Part shown: in pieces, positions 1 through 5,853 of the stretch
Layout: each line of letters starts with the position of its first letter
How positions within the stretch are numbered: position 1 is the stretch's first letter
Source: Reyranella sp.
GTDB lineage: Bacteria; Pseudomonadota; Alphaproteobacteria; Reyranellales; Reyranellaceae
DNA length: 5,853 nt
Assembly: GCA_030679805.1 (NCBI GenBank)
Contig: JAUXST010000616.1
Span: 1-5,853 of the forward strand
Direction of reading: 5' to 3'
Program-made: the position numbers and the translations under genes
Notes under the pieces: model-generated
Databases searched by the model: none
What the model was told of the DNA's origin: nothing
What the model saw: only the letters and a program-made list of their open reading frames with translations

Positions 1-345
1 GGCCTTCAGCACGATGGCGATGTCGAAGGCATGGGCCAGCGGATCGTCGGCCGGGCAAGTCGTGGGATCGAAGGCGAAATCGACCTTGCCGCCGGCCGCT
101 TCCTTGCCGGGCATGGCCCATTTCAGCACCGGCGAGACGAAAGTCGGGACGCTGAGGCCAGCCTTCTCGATCGTCCTGGCGATGGTCGCGACCTCTTCCA
201 GCGGCATGCCCATGAGATTGCGCCCGCCGACCGTGCGCATATCGAGGCGGCGCACGTCGTTCTCGGCGCAGAACGAGATCATCTCCTCGAGGGTGGGGCC
301 GATTTCATCGCCGATCACGGCGAGCGCAAGACGGGGCAGGGTCAT
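1..345 (-). CDS. Sugar phosphate isomerase/epimerase-like TIM-barrel protein, N-terminal part (runs off the window)
   Basis: This is an open frame of 115 codons from an ATG at 345-343 that is still open at the window edge, so the C-terminal part is missing. The protein begins MTLPRLALAVIGDEIGPTL and continues with FCAENDVRRLDMRTVGGRN, where R-L-D-M-R is followed by a glycine-rich turn. This arrangement is typical of the first strands of xylose-isomerase-like TIM barrels (AP endonuclease 2 / sugar phosphate isomerase family), where an acidic residue after strand 1 or 2 helps shape the active site. The metal ligands usually found in the second half lie outside the window, so substrate and activity cannot be judged. 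The start is chosen because homology seems to begin there; a weak AGG lies about 7 nt upstream. The gene is divergent from the YjgR-type ATPase gene with a 64-nt gap, in which I see no confident promoter. The family call is fairly safe; the specific reaction is unknown. Confidence 0.8.
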   Translation of the reverse strand, partial: MTLPRLALAVIGDEIGPTLEEMISFCAENDVRRLDMRTVGGRNLMGMPLEEVATIARTIEKAGLSVPTFVSPVLKWAMPGKEAAGGKVDFAFDPTTCPADDPLAHAFDIAIVLKA

Positions 346-399
346 GCGGTTAACCTACTATCGACCGTCGTCTTTGGCTAAGGTTGGGTTCGAGATTGC

Positions 400-405
400 A
401 GGAGG
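400..405 (+). promoter_or_regulatory. Shine-Dalgarno AGGAGG that fixes the start of the YjgR-type gene
   Basis: A perfect AGGAGG sits 4 nt before the ATG at 410. It decides between this start and an in-frame start far upstream (position 14), which would add 132 residues antisense to the neighbouring isomerase gene. The protein from 410 also begins directly with the family's N-terminal strand and Walker A region. Confidence 0.85.
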
Positions 406-409
406 CGGC

Positions 410-2113
410 ATGAGCGACGAAGCGGTGATTTTCGTGGGCGCGAGCGATGTCGACCAGTACCTCCTCCTGAAGTACGGCAACCGGCATGGTCTGATCGCCG
501 GCGCCACCGGGACCGGCAAGACCGTGACCCTGCAGACCATCGCCGAAGGTTTCTCCGCCTATGGCGTGCCGGTGTTCATGGCCGACGTGAAGGGCGATCT
601 CTCGGGCGTCAGCCAGCCCGGTGGTGACAATCCCAGGGCCGTCGAGCGCGCCAGGCAAATGGGGATCGAGGGCTATGCGGGGCGTACTTTCCCGACGGCC
701 TACTGGGATCTGTTCGGCGAGAAGGGCCATCCGATCCGCACGACGGTGAGCGAGGTCGGACCGGTGCTGATGGCGCGGCTTCTTCAGCTCAACGAAACAC
801 AGGAGGGCGTGCTCAACATCGCCTTCAAGGTCGCCGACGAGCAGGGCCTGCTGCTGCTCGACTTCAAGGATCTCCAGGCCTTGCTGCAATGGCTGGCGGA
901 GAACGCAAGCCAGCTCACTACCGAATTCGGCAATGTCAGCAAGCAGTCCGTCGGCACCATCCAGCGCCAGCTCCTGATGCTCGACCAGCAGGGAGGCGAG
1001 GGATTCTTCGGCGAACCCGCGCTCGATCTCTCCGACATGATCCGCTGCGACGCGGCCGGCCTCGGCACGATCAACGTTCTGGCGGCCGACCGGCTGATGC
1101 AGAGTCCGCGTCTCTACGGCACGTTCCTGCTCTGGCTGCTCTCCGAGCTGTTCGAGGCGCTGCCCGAGGTGGGCGATCTCGAGAAACCCAGGTTCGTGTT
1201 CTTCTTCGACGAGGCGCATCTGCTGTTCAACGATGCGCCCAAGGCGCTGCTCGAACGCATCGAGCAGGTGGTGCGGCTGATCCGCTCCAAGGGCGTGGGG
1301 GTCTATTTCATCACCCAGAATCCGCTCGACATCCCCGAGACGGTGCTGGGCCAGCTCGGCAACCGCGTGCAACATGCATTGCGCGCTTTCACGCCGCGCG
1401 ACCAGAAGGCGGTGAAGGTCGCGGCCGAAACCTTCCGCCCCAACAAAAAGTTCGACGTCGCCCAGGCGATCACCGAACTCGGCGTCGGCGAGGCGCTGCT
1501 GTCATTCCTCGACACCAAGGGGGTGCCGACTCCGGTAGAACGCTGCCTGATCGCGCCGCCCCAGGGACGCATTGGTCCGGTGAAGGATGTCGAGCGGAAG
1601 GTGGTCATGGCGGCCAGCCCGCTGGCCGGCAAGTACGACAAGACCATCAATCGCGCATCTGCCTACGAGGTGTTGACGGGCCGCGTCTCGACCGGCACCC
1701 AGACCACGCCCGGTCCGGCGGCAGGTGGAACGCCACGCCGGCGCGGCCAGTATGGCTCCGTGCCTCAGACGCCACCGACCAGTCCGCCGGCGCCGTCGGG
1801 TCCCTGGGGTGGCCGACCGCAGTCCCCGGCGGAAACCCAGCCGCCGTCTCAGGAGTCCGAGTTGCCGCGTGTCGAGCCTCGCCTCAAGAAGGCGCAGGGA
1901 CCGGCGCCCGCTCCGGTGCCGAAGGCGCCCGCCGGCCGTCAGCGCGACTCGATCGGCGTGACCGTCGCCAAGGCGGCCAGTCGCAGCATGGCCACCATCG
2001 CCGCGCGCGAAGCGGCCAAGGCCATTTTCGGCAAGGGCAAGGCGGGCAGCATCGGCGCCAGCGTCGGTGGCGCCGTGCTGCGCGGTGTCCTGGGGTCGAT
2101 CCTGCGAGGTTGA
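410..2113 (+). CDS. YjgR/DUF853 family HerA-like ATPase
   Basis: This 567-residue protein belongs to the stand-alone HerA-like P-loop ATPases typified by E. coli YjgR (DUF853, HerA-like C-terminal domain). The family's cellular role is not established. Visible motifs are a Walker A GATGTGKT at residues 31-38 preceded by NRHGLIA, the family block MADVKGDLSG at 57-66, a Walker B FFFDEAH with D267 and E268, a sensor-like FITQNP at 300-305, and NRVQHALRAFTPRDQ from 318 with arginines that could serve as an arginine finger. Residues about 431-512 are a proline-, glycine- and arginine-rich linker without evident fold. The tail, about 513-567, is Ala/Gly-rich and ends RGVLGSILRG, which resembles the family's C-terminus as I remember it. 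At 567 residues it is longer than E. coli YjgR (about 500), mainly because of the linker. No NurA, Sir2 or other nuclease partner gene is adjacent. It is probably a cytoplasmic, hexamer-forming motor, by analogy with HerA/FtsK; this is inference. Confidence 0.92.
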   Translation: MSDEAVIFVGASDVDQYLLLKYGNRHGLIAGATGTGKTVTLQTIAEGFSAYGVPVFMADVKGDLSGVSQPGGDNPRAVERARQMGIEGYAGRTFPTAYWDLFGEKGHPIRTTVSEVGPVLMARLLQLNETQEGVLNIAFKVADEQGLLLLDFKDLQALLQWLAENASQLTTEFGNVSKQSVGTIQRQLLMLDQQGGEGFFGEPALDLSDMIRCDAAGLGTINVLAADRLMQSPRLYGTFLLWLLSELFEALPEVGDLEKPRFVFFFDEAHLLFNDAPKALLERIEQVVRLIRSKGVGVYFITQNPLDIPETVLGQLGNRVQHALRAFTPRDQKAVKVAAETFRPNKKFDVAQAITELGVGEALLSFLDTKGVPTPVERCLIAPPQGRIGPVKDVERKVVMAASPLAGKYDKTINRASAYEVLTGRVSTGTQTTPGPAAGGTPRRRGQYGSVPQTPPTSPPAPSGPWGGRPQSPAETQPPSQESELPRVEPRLKKAQGPAPAPVPKAPAGRQRDSIGVTVAKAASRSMATIAAREAAKAIFGKGKAGSIGASVGGAVLRGVLGSILRG

Positions 2114-2122
2114 ACCCGACGT

Positions 2123-2144
2123 TTCGACGGATTTCGCCGTCGGA
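2123..2144. terminator. Small hairpin between convergent genes, possible weak bidirectional terminator
   Basis: CGACGG at 2125-2130 pairs with CCGTCG at 2137-2142 around a 6-nt loop. A T-G wobble and a T-A pair extend the stem to 8 bp. It fills most of the 31-nt gap between the stop of the YjgR-type gene and the stop of leuB. No U-tract follows on either strand, so it is not a classical intrinsic terminator. Position favours a role in ending transcription, but the stem is short enough to be chance in GC-rich DNA. Confidence 0.3.
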
Positions 2145-3263
2145 TCAAACCAGCCGGTCGAGTTCCTTGACGATGGCGTCGCCCATTTCCTGGGTGCCGA
2201 CTTTCTTGGTGCCGTCGGTGTTGCCGACGAGCAGGTCGCCGGTGCGATAACCCGCCTTCAGCACGTTCTCGACCGCGAGCTCGACCATATCGGCGTCTTT
2301 GCCGAGGTCGAACGAGTAGCGCAGCATCATGGCGTAGCTGAGCGTCTGGGCGATCGGATTGGCCAGTCCCTTGCCCGCGATGTCGGGCGCGCTGCCGTGG
2401 ATCGGCTCGTACAGCGCCTTGCGCCGGCCGGTCGCATCGGGCGCGCCGAGCGAGGCCGAGGGCAGCAGGCCCAGCGAGCCGGTCAGCATGGATGCCTCGT
2501 CTGACAGGATGTCGCCGAACAGGTTGTCGGTAACGATGACGTCGAATTCCTTGGGTGCACGCAGCAGCTGCATGGCGAGCGCGTCGGCATACATGTGGCT
2601 CAGCGCCACGTCGCTGTAGCTCTCCTTGTGCAGCTTGGTCGCTTCCTCGCGCCACAGCACGCCGGTGTACATCACGTTGGCCTTCTCCGCGGAGAGGACC
2701 TTGTTCTTGCGCTTGCGCGCCAGCTCGAAGGCGACGGCGCAGACGCGGCGAATCTCGGGCGCCGTGTAGCGCTGCGTGTCGAAGGCCTCGACCTCGCCCT
2801 TGGCGTTGGTGTGGCGGCCGCGCGGCTCGCCGAAATACACGCCGCTGGTCAGCTCGCGGATGATCATGATGTCGAGACCTTTGACGATCTCGGGCTTGAG
2901 CGAGCTGGCATCGACCAGCGCGTCGAACACCTTGGCCGGGCGCAGGTTGGCGAACAGATCCATTTCCTTGCGCAGCCGCAACAGGCCCCGCTCGGGCTTC
3001 TTGCTGAAGTCGGCCGTGTCCCACTTCGGGCCGCCGACCGAGCCGAACAGCACGGCATCGGCTTCGAGCGCCGTCTTCATGGCATCGTCGCTGAGCGGCA
3101 CGCCGTGCTTGTCCAGCGCGGCGCCACCCACAAGATCTTCCTTGATGTCGAAACCGACCGCGCGCTTCTTGCCCATCCAGGCGATGATCTTGCGGACTTC
3201 ATTCATCACTTCGGGGCCGATGCCGTCGCCCGGCAGCACCAGCAGATTGCGGTTGGACGCCAT
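2145..3263 (-). CDS. leuB: 3-isopropylmalate dehydrogenase
   Basis: LeuB oxidatively decarboxylates 3-isopropylmalate with NAD+ to give 2-ketoisocaproate precursor in leucine synthesis; it is a cytoplasmic, normally dimeric enzyme. The 372-residue length is normal. Seen in order: GDGIGPEV at 12-19; LRKEMDLFANLRP with R98 and R108; IIRELTSGVYFGEPRG with R136 and Y143; K194 in AEKANV; D227 in the YADALAM helix; the family signature DNLFGDILSDEASMLTGSLG starting at 246, with metal-binding D251 and D255; and the NAD-site segment EPIHGSAPDIAGKGLANP starting at 286. By alignment with the Thermus enzyme as I recall it, the substrate-binding arginines, catalytic Tyr/Lys and metal aspartates are all present, so it should be active. 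It starts 22 nt after the leuD stop, behind a purine-rich GAGAAAGAAG ribosome site, which fits co-transcription with leuD. It is the last gene of the block and converges on the YjgR-type gene. Confidence 0.98.
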   Translation of the reverse strand: MASNRNLLVLPGDGIGPEVMNEVRKIIAWMGKKRAVGFDIKEDLVGGAALDKHGVPLSDDAMKTALEADAVLFGSVGGPKWDTADFSKKPERGLLRLRKEMDLFANLRPAKVFDALVDASSLKPEIVKGLDIMIIRELTSGVYFGEPRGRHTNAKGEVEAFDTQRYTAPEIRRVCAVAFELARKRKNKVLSAEKANVMYTGVLWREEATKLHKESYSDVALSHMYADALAMQLLRAPKEFDVIVTDNLFGDILSDEASMLTGSLGLLPSASLGAPDATGRRKALYEPIHGSAPDIAGKGLANPIAQTLSYAMMLRYSFDLGKDADMVELAVENVLKAGYRTGDLLVGNTDGTKKVGTQEMGDAIVKELDRLV

Positions 3264-3285
3264 TGTCTTCGTCTTCTTTCTCAGA

Positions 3286-3900
3286 TCAGGAAGCGGTGTG
3301 GAGCCAGGGCTGGGAGTCCTTCTGGCGGCTTTCGAATTCGTCGATCGACGACTTCTTCTCCAGCGTGAGGCCGATGTCGTCGAGGCCCTCGATCAGGCAC
3401 TTCTTGCGGAAGGCGTCGATCTCGAAATGGACGGTGCCGCCGTCCGGGCCCTTGATCTCCTGGTTCTCGAGGTCGATCTCGATGATGGCGTTCGAGCCGC
3501 GGCTCGCGTCGTCCATCAGCTTGGCGATGATCTCCTTGGAGACCTTGATCGGCAGGATGCCGTTCTTGAAGCAGTTGTTGTAGAAAATGTCGGCGAAGTC
3601 TTCGGAGATGATGCAGCGGATGCCGAAGTCGAGCAGCGCCCAGGGGGCATGCTCGCGGCTCGAGCCGCAACCGAAGTTGGGGCCGGCCACGAGGATCTTG
3701 GCGTTTTGGTAGGCCGGCTGATCGAGGATGAAATCCTTCTTCTGGCCGTCGGCCGTCCAGCGCATCTCGTAGAACAGCCCGTCCTTCAAGCCGGTGCGCT
3801 TGATGGTCTTCAGGAACTGCTTGGGAATGATCATGTCGGTGTCGACATTGACCATCGGCAGCGGCGCCGCGACGCCGCGGAGCGTCGTGAACTTCTCCAT
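3286..3900 (-). CDS. leuD: 3-isopropylmalate dehydratase (isopropylmalate isomerase) small subunit
   Basis: LeuD is the swivel-domain subunit that pairs with LeuC to convert 2-isopropylmalate to 3-isopropylmalate through an aconitase-like mechanism. The 204-residue length is usual for the bacterial LeuD that works with a separate LeuC. Motifs seen: NVDTDMIIPKQFL at 18-30 and GPNFGCGSSREHAPWAL at 73-89, the loop with the Ser-Arg residues that bind substrate in this family, followed by SEDFADIFYNNCFKNGILPI. The ATG at 3900 has a strong AAGGGGG ribosome site 4 nt upstream. leuB follows after 22 nt. Upstream, 69 nt away, is the end of an RDD-domain gene rather than leuC, and a sigma-70-like promoter lies in that gap, so leuD and leuB probably have their own transcript. 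No frameshift or missing key residue is seen. Confidence 0.98.
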   Translation of the reverse strand: MEKFTTLRGVAAPLPMVNVDTDMIIPKQFLKTIKRTGLKDGLFYEMRWTADGQKKDFILDQPAYQNAKILVAGPNFGCGSSREHAPWALLDFGIRCIISEDFADIFYNNCFKNGILPIKVSKEIIAKLMDDASRGSNAIIEIDLENQEIKGPDGGTVHFEIDAFRKKCLIEGLDDIGLTLEKKSSIDEFESRQKDSQPWLHTAS

Positions 3901-3924
3901 GGAACCCCCTTGCGAAAACGCCGG

Positions 3925-3953
3925 AATAAACGGGCTTTCGGGCCCCGGGTCAA
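3925..3953 (-). promoter_or_regulatory. Predicted sigma-70-type promoter for leuD-leuB, with an inverted-repeat spacer
   Basis: Reading the minus strand, TTGACC (3953-3948, 5 of 6 to the -35 consensus) is followed by exactly 17 nt and then TTTATT (3930-3925, 4 of 6 to the -10 consensus). Transcription would begin near 3918, giving a leader of about 17 nt that still contains the leuD ribosome site. The spacer CGGGGCCCGAAAGCCCG is an imperfect inverted repeat (five pairs with one bulged G). Because it is followed by TTTATT, the same bases could instead be read as a weak terminator for the RDD gene just upstream. I favour the promoter because spacing and -35 are both good. The call rests on consensus matching only. 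Confidence 0.5.
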
Positions 3954-3969
3954 GCCGGCTGTCGGGCCT

Positions 3970-4530
3970 CTAGCGTCGGGTCAGCACCGCGCCGGCCATC
4001 TTGTCGTGCAGACCCTGCTTGCGGCTGGAGAAGGCGACGGACACGCATGCCACAAGGGCGAGCAGAGCGACCAGGCCGCCAAGCGAGCCCAAAATCCAGC
4101 CGGCGCTGTTGAGATAGAGGGGCCACGCCCGGATCGAGGCCGCGCCGAGGCTCAGTCTCGAGCCGTTTTCGGTCGAAACACGAATGCCGAGCAGTCTTTT
4201 GCCGATTGTCGCCTGGGCGGACGAACTTTCCTGAAGGGCGAAATAGGCCCAGCAAATCAATGTGCTCGCAATCATCTTGTCGGGCGACAGGCTGTCGAGC
4301 CAGTACTGCCAAAGCAGGCTTGCGTCGGCCCCCGTCGGCGGCGGCACCGGGAGCGGCGGGAAAACCAGCGACACGATCTGCCAAGCGATCGCCAGCGCAA
4401 TCATGTCGACGATCCAGGCTGCCAGGCGCAGCCAGAAACCGGCATATCGGACGGCTGTTTCGGGCGGCCGGGCATCCCAGACGGGCGGCGGCGGCGGGAG
4501 GGAGGAACCCGAATTCGGAACGCTGGCCAT
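3970..4530 (-). CDS. RDD-domain membrane protein (leuD-proximal copy)
   Basis: This is a 186-residue protein of the RDD family, small multi-pass membrane proteins named for conserved Arg and Asp residues; most have no known function, and some have been proposed to act in transport. The N-terminus is cytoplasm-like and proline-rich, with five consecutive prolines at 12-16. The first membrane segment, about 30-57, carries the signature YAGFWLRLAAWIVD with R35 and D42. A proline-rich loop FPPLPVPPP follows, then a second hydrophobic segment at about 86-102, the conserved ATIGKRLLGIRV at 107-118, a third hydrophobic segment at about 146-168, and the closing RKQGLHDKMAGAVL with H175 and D176. The ATG at 4530 has an AGGGAG ribosome site 8 nt upstream. 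The start lies 22 nt after the stop of a second RDD gene, so the two are probably co-transcribed. Nothing in the sequence links it to leucine synthesis other than position. Confidence 0.9.
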   Translation of the reverse strand: MASVPNSGSSLPPPPPVWDARPPETAVRYAGFWLRLAAWIVDMIALAIAWQIVSLVFPPLPVPPPTGADASLLWQYWLDSLSPDKMIASTLICWAYFALQESSSAQATIGKRLLGIRVSTENGSRLSLGAASIRAWPLYLNSAGWILGSLGGLVALLALVACVSVAFSSRKQGLHDKMAGAVLTRR

Positions 4531-4552
4531 GGCAAACTCTCCCTGTGAGCCG

Positions 4553-5068
4553 TCAGGGGACTCTTACCACGAGCGTATCGGCCAGAACATCGTGCAGCGC
4601 CCGTTTGCGGGCGGTGAAGGCCGCCATCAGGTAGCCGATGGCCAAAGGCACCAGCGGCGTGATCATCACCTTCAGGAAATGGCGGGCGGTGGCGCGGCCG
4701 AACGAGAGCTGGGCGCCGTCGACGCGCACGATGCGCACCCCGATCGCCATCTTGCCCAGCGTGGCGCCGCGCGGCGAACTGGTCATCAGCGCTTCGTAGA
4801 GCCAGTTGACGACGATCAGCGCCAATATCATCAGGATCGCGCCGAGGATGATTTCAAGCGAAGGCTCTTCGCTATCATGCTCCATGCCGGTCAGGACGAC
4901 GAACGCGGCGAAGATCGCGACCATCACCGCCGCAGCGAGGGACAGAACAAGCCCATCGATCATGTAGGCGACGAACCGGATCCAGAAGCCGCCGTAGGGG
5001 CCGGGGGCGATGGCGTCGGTGGCTTGTGGCTGGCCCGGCCAGGCCGGCGGTGGTGGCGGATTGGCCAT
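4553..5068 (-). CDS. RDD-domain membrane protein (leuC-proximal copy)
   Basis: This 171-residue protein is a second RDD-family member. It begins MANPPPPPAW, with five consecutive prolines at 4-8. The first membrane segment, about 28-60, opens with YGGFWIRFVAYMID (R31, D38). A short acidic loop MEHDSEEPS follows, then a hydrophobic segment at about 72-95, the conserved GATLGKMAIGVRIVRVDG at 101-118, a third segment at about 131-151, and the closing RKRALHDVLADTLVV with H159 and D160. The layout matches the neighbouring RDD gene but the sequences are well diverged, so this is an old duplication or two separate acquisitions rather than a recent copy. The frame stays open upstream into leuC, but the ATG at 5068 is chosen because the upstream part is antisense-free shadow of leuC in another frame and includes the terminator. 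A GAGAAAGAAG purine stretch 5 nt upstream is the likely ribosome site. Function is unknown. Confidence 0.9.
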   Translation of the reverse strand: MANPPPPPAWPGQPQATDAIAPGPYGGFWIRFVAYMIDGLVLSLAAAVMVAIFAAFVVLTGMEHDSEEPSLEIILGAILMILALIVVNWLYEALMTSSPRGATLGKMAIGVRIVRVDGAQLSFGRATARHFLKVMITPLVPLAIGYLMAAFTARKRALHDVLADTLVVRVP

Positions 5069-5102
5069 CGTGACTTCTTTCTCCCCAAAGAAATCGGGCC
5101 CC

Positions 5103-5135
5103 AAAAAATCGGGCGGTGCATCGCTGCACCGCCCG
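5103..5135 (-). terminator. Strong intrinsic terminator after leuC
   Basis: On the minus strand an 11-bp perfect GC-rich stem (CGGGCGGTGCA with its complement) closes a GCGA loop, a stable GNRA-type tetraloop, and is followed by A then six T (5108-5103). It begins 28 nt after the leuC stop. No T-tract follows on the plus strand, so it acts for minus-strand transcripts. It separates leuC from the RDD genes, leuD and leuB. The first RDD gene starts only 34 nt beyond the T-tract, and I see no clear promoter in that short gap. Confidence 0.9.
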
Positions 5136-5163
5136 TAAGCTAGCACCGCTTGTTCGACAGCGG

Positions 5164-5853
5164 CTATTGGAAGTCCCGCACGTCCGCGAGCGTGCCGCGG
5201 ATGGCGGCGGCCACGGCCATCGCCGGGCTCACCAGATGGGTGCGCCCGCCGCGGCCCTGGCGGCCTTCGAAGTTGCGGTTCGAGGTCGAGGCGCAGCGCT
5301 GGCCGGGGTCCAGGCGATCGGCGTTCATGGCCAGGCACATCGAGCAGCCCTGCAGGCGCCACTCGAAGCCGGCCTCGATGAAGATCTTGTCCAGACCTTC
5401 CTTTTCCGCCTCGGCCTTCACCAGGCCGGAGCCCGGCACGACCATGGCCGACACGGTGGAGGCGACTTTGCGGCCGCGGGCGATTTCCGCGGCGGCGCGC
5501 AGATCCTCGATGCGGCCGTTGGTGCAGGAGCCGATGAAGACCCGGTCGATCGGCACGTCGACCAGGCGGGTGCCCGGCGTCAGGCCCATGTAGGCGAGCG
5601 AGCGCGCCCAGGCCTCGCGACGGTTCTCGTCCGGCGCATTGGCCGGATCGGGGATCACGTCGGTGATCGGCAGCGCGTCCTGCGGGCTGGTGCCCCAAGT
5701 CACCATCGGTGGGATATCCGAGGCGAGCAGGTCGAGCTGCGAATCGAACACCGCATTCTTGTCGGAGGGCAGGCGACGCCACTGGCCCAGCGCCAGGTCC
5801 CACGCACCGCCCTTGGGCGAGTACGGCCGGCCGTCGAGGTACTTGAAGGTGGT
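5164..5853 (-). CDS. leuC: 3-isopropylmalate dehydratase (isopropylmalate isomerase) large subunit, C-terminal half (runs off the window)
   Basis: LeuC carries the [4Fe-4S] cluster of isopropylmalate isomerase and works with LeuD. The last 229 residues are present, about half of the usual length of about 470; the frame is open at the right edge. Seen: VTWGTSPQDALPITDVIPDP, then VFIGSCTNGRIEDLRAAAEI with the first cluster cysteine (codon 5526-5524), and QGCSMCLAMNADRL with the second and third cluster cysteines (codons 5346-5344 and 5337-5335). The substrate and tail region STSNRNFEGRQGRGGRTHLVSPAMAVAAAIRG follows, and the protein ends ADVRDFQ. All three cluster ligands are present, so this half looks intact. 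A GTG at 5751 lies inside the gene and is not its start. An intrinsic terminator follows the stop, so leuC appears to end its transcript before the RDD genes and leuD. Confidence 0.97.
   Translation of the reverse strand, partial: TTFKYLDGRPYSPKGGAWDLALGQWRRLPSDKNAVFDSQLDLLASDIPPMVTWGTSPQDALPITDVIPDPANAPDENRREAWARSLAYMGLTPGTRLVDVPIDRVFIGSCTNGRIEDLRAAAEIARGRKVASTVSAMVVPGSGLVKAEAEKEGLDKIFIEAGFEWRLQGCSMCLAMNADRLDPGQRCASTSNRNFEGRQGRGGRTHLVSPAMAVAAAIRGTLADVRDFQ

Noticed and set aside
14..409. In-frame upstream extension of the YjgR-type gene to an ATG at 14
   Set aside because: It would run antisense through the isomerase gene, lacks a family match, and the ATG at 410 has a perfect AGGAGG and starts where family homology starts.
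346..409. Divergent promoter pair in the 64-nt gap, including the GGTTAACC palindrome at 348-355 and TACTAT at 356-361
   Set aside because: A -10-like TACTAT/ATAGTA can be read on either strand, but no acceptable -35 lies at 16-18 nt, so I do not call a promoter.
350..1375. A 341-codon minus-strand open frame
   Set aside because: It is antisense to the core ATPase domain, which has clear Walker motifs; the translated product is a low-complexity shadow.
410..2113. HerA-type anti-phage defence system (HerA with Sir2, DUF4297 or NurA-like partner)
   Set aside because: The protein is of the stand-alone YjgR type, and neither neighbour is a nuclease or NADase: one is a TIM-barrel isomerase and the other is leuB.
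2776..4548. A 590-codon plus-strand open frame
   Set aside because: It lies antisense to leuB, leuD and an RDD gene, which are all clear family members. Its composition is that of a GC-rich shadow frame.
5091..5114. Direct repeat AAATCGGGC (5091-5099 and 5106-5114) next to the leuC terminator
   Set aside because: Two 9-nt copies that include the terminator T-tract and stem base; too short and too few to argue for a binding site or insertion scar.
5069..5803. Long N-terminal extension of the leuC-proximal RDD gene
   Set aside because: This part is leuC read in another frame plus the terminator; the RDD protein begins naturally at the ATG at 5068.

Overview
The window is GC-rich chromosomal DNA, with dense genes, short spacers and long spurious antisense reading frames. 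The proteins look alphaproteobacterial: the LeuB and LeuD sequences, and the leuC/leuD/leuB neighbourhood. A Rhodospirillales-type organism is possible, but this is an impression and not a search result. Nothing points to a plasmid, phage or transposon. No tRNA, rRNA, CRISPR array or insertion sequence was seen.

Layout. At the left edge (1-345, minus) is the N-terminal part of a sugar phosphate isomerase/epimerase-like TIM-barrel protein. Divergent from it, after a 64-nt gap, is a YjgR/DUF853-type HerA-like ATPase (410-2113, plus). It converges, across a 31-nt gap holding a small hairpin, on a minus-strand block read from right to left: the 3' half of leuC (5853-5164), two tandem RDD-domain membrane protein genes (5068-4553 and 4530-3970), leuD (3900-3286) and leuB (3263-2145).

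LeuC and LeuD form isopropylmalate isomerase and LeuB is 3-isopropylmalate dehydrogenase, so the block encodes the middle steps of leucine synthesis. The unusual feature is that the two isomerase subunits are separated by two small membrane protein genes of unknown function. The sequence also suggests separate transcription units. A strong intrinsic terminator (11-bp stem, GCGA loop, six U) lies just after leuC. A good sigma-70-like promoter (TTGACC, 17 nt, TTTATT) lies just before leuD.

No previously undescribed multi-gene system is evident. The most interesting points are the split leu block with its embedded RDD pair, the promoter whose spacer is an imperfect inverted repeat, and the poly-proline starts of both RDD proteins.
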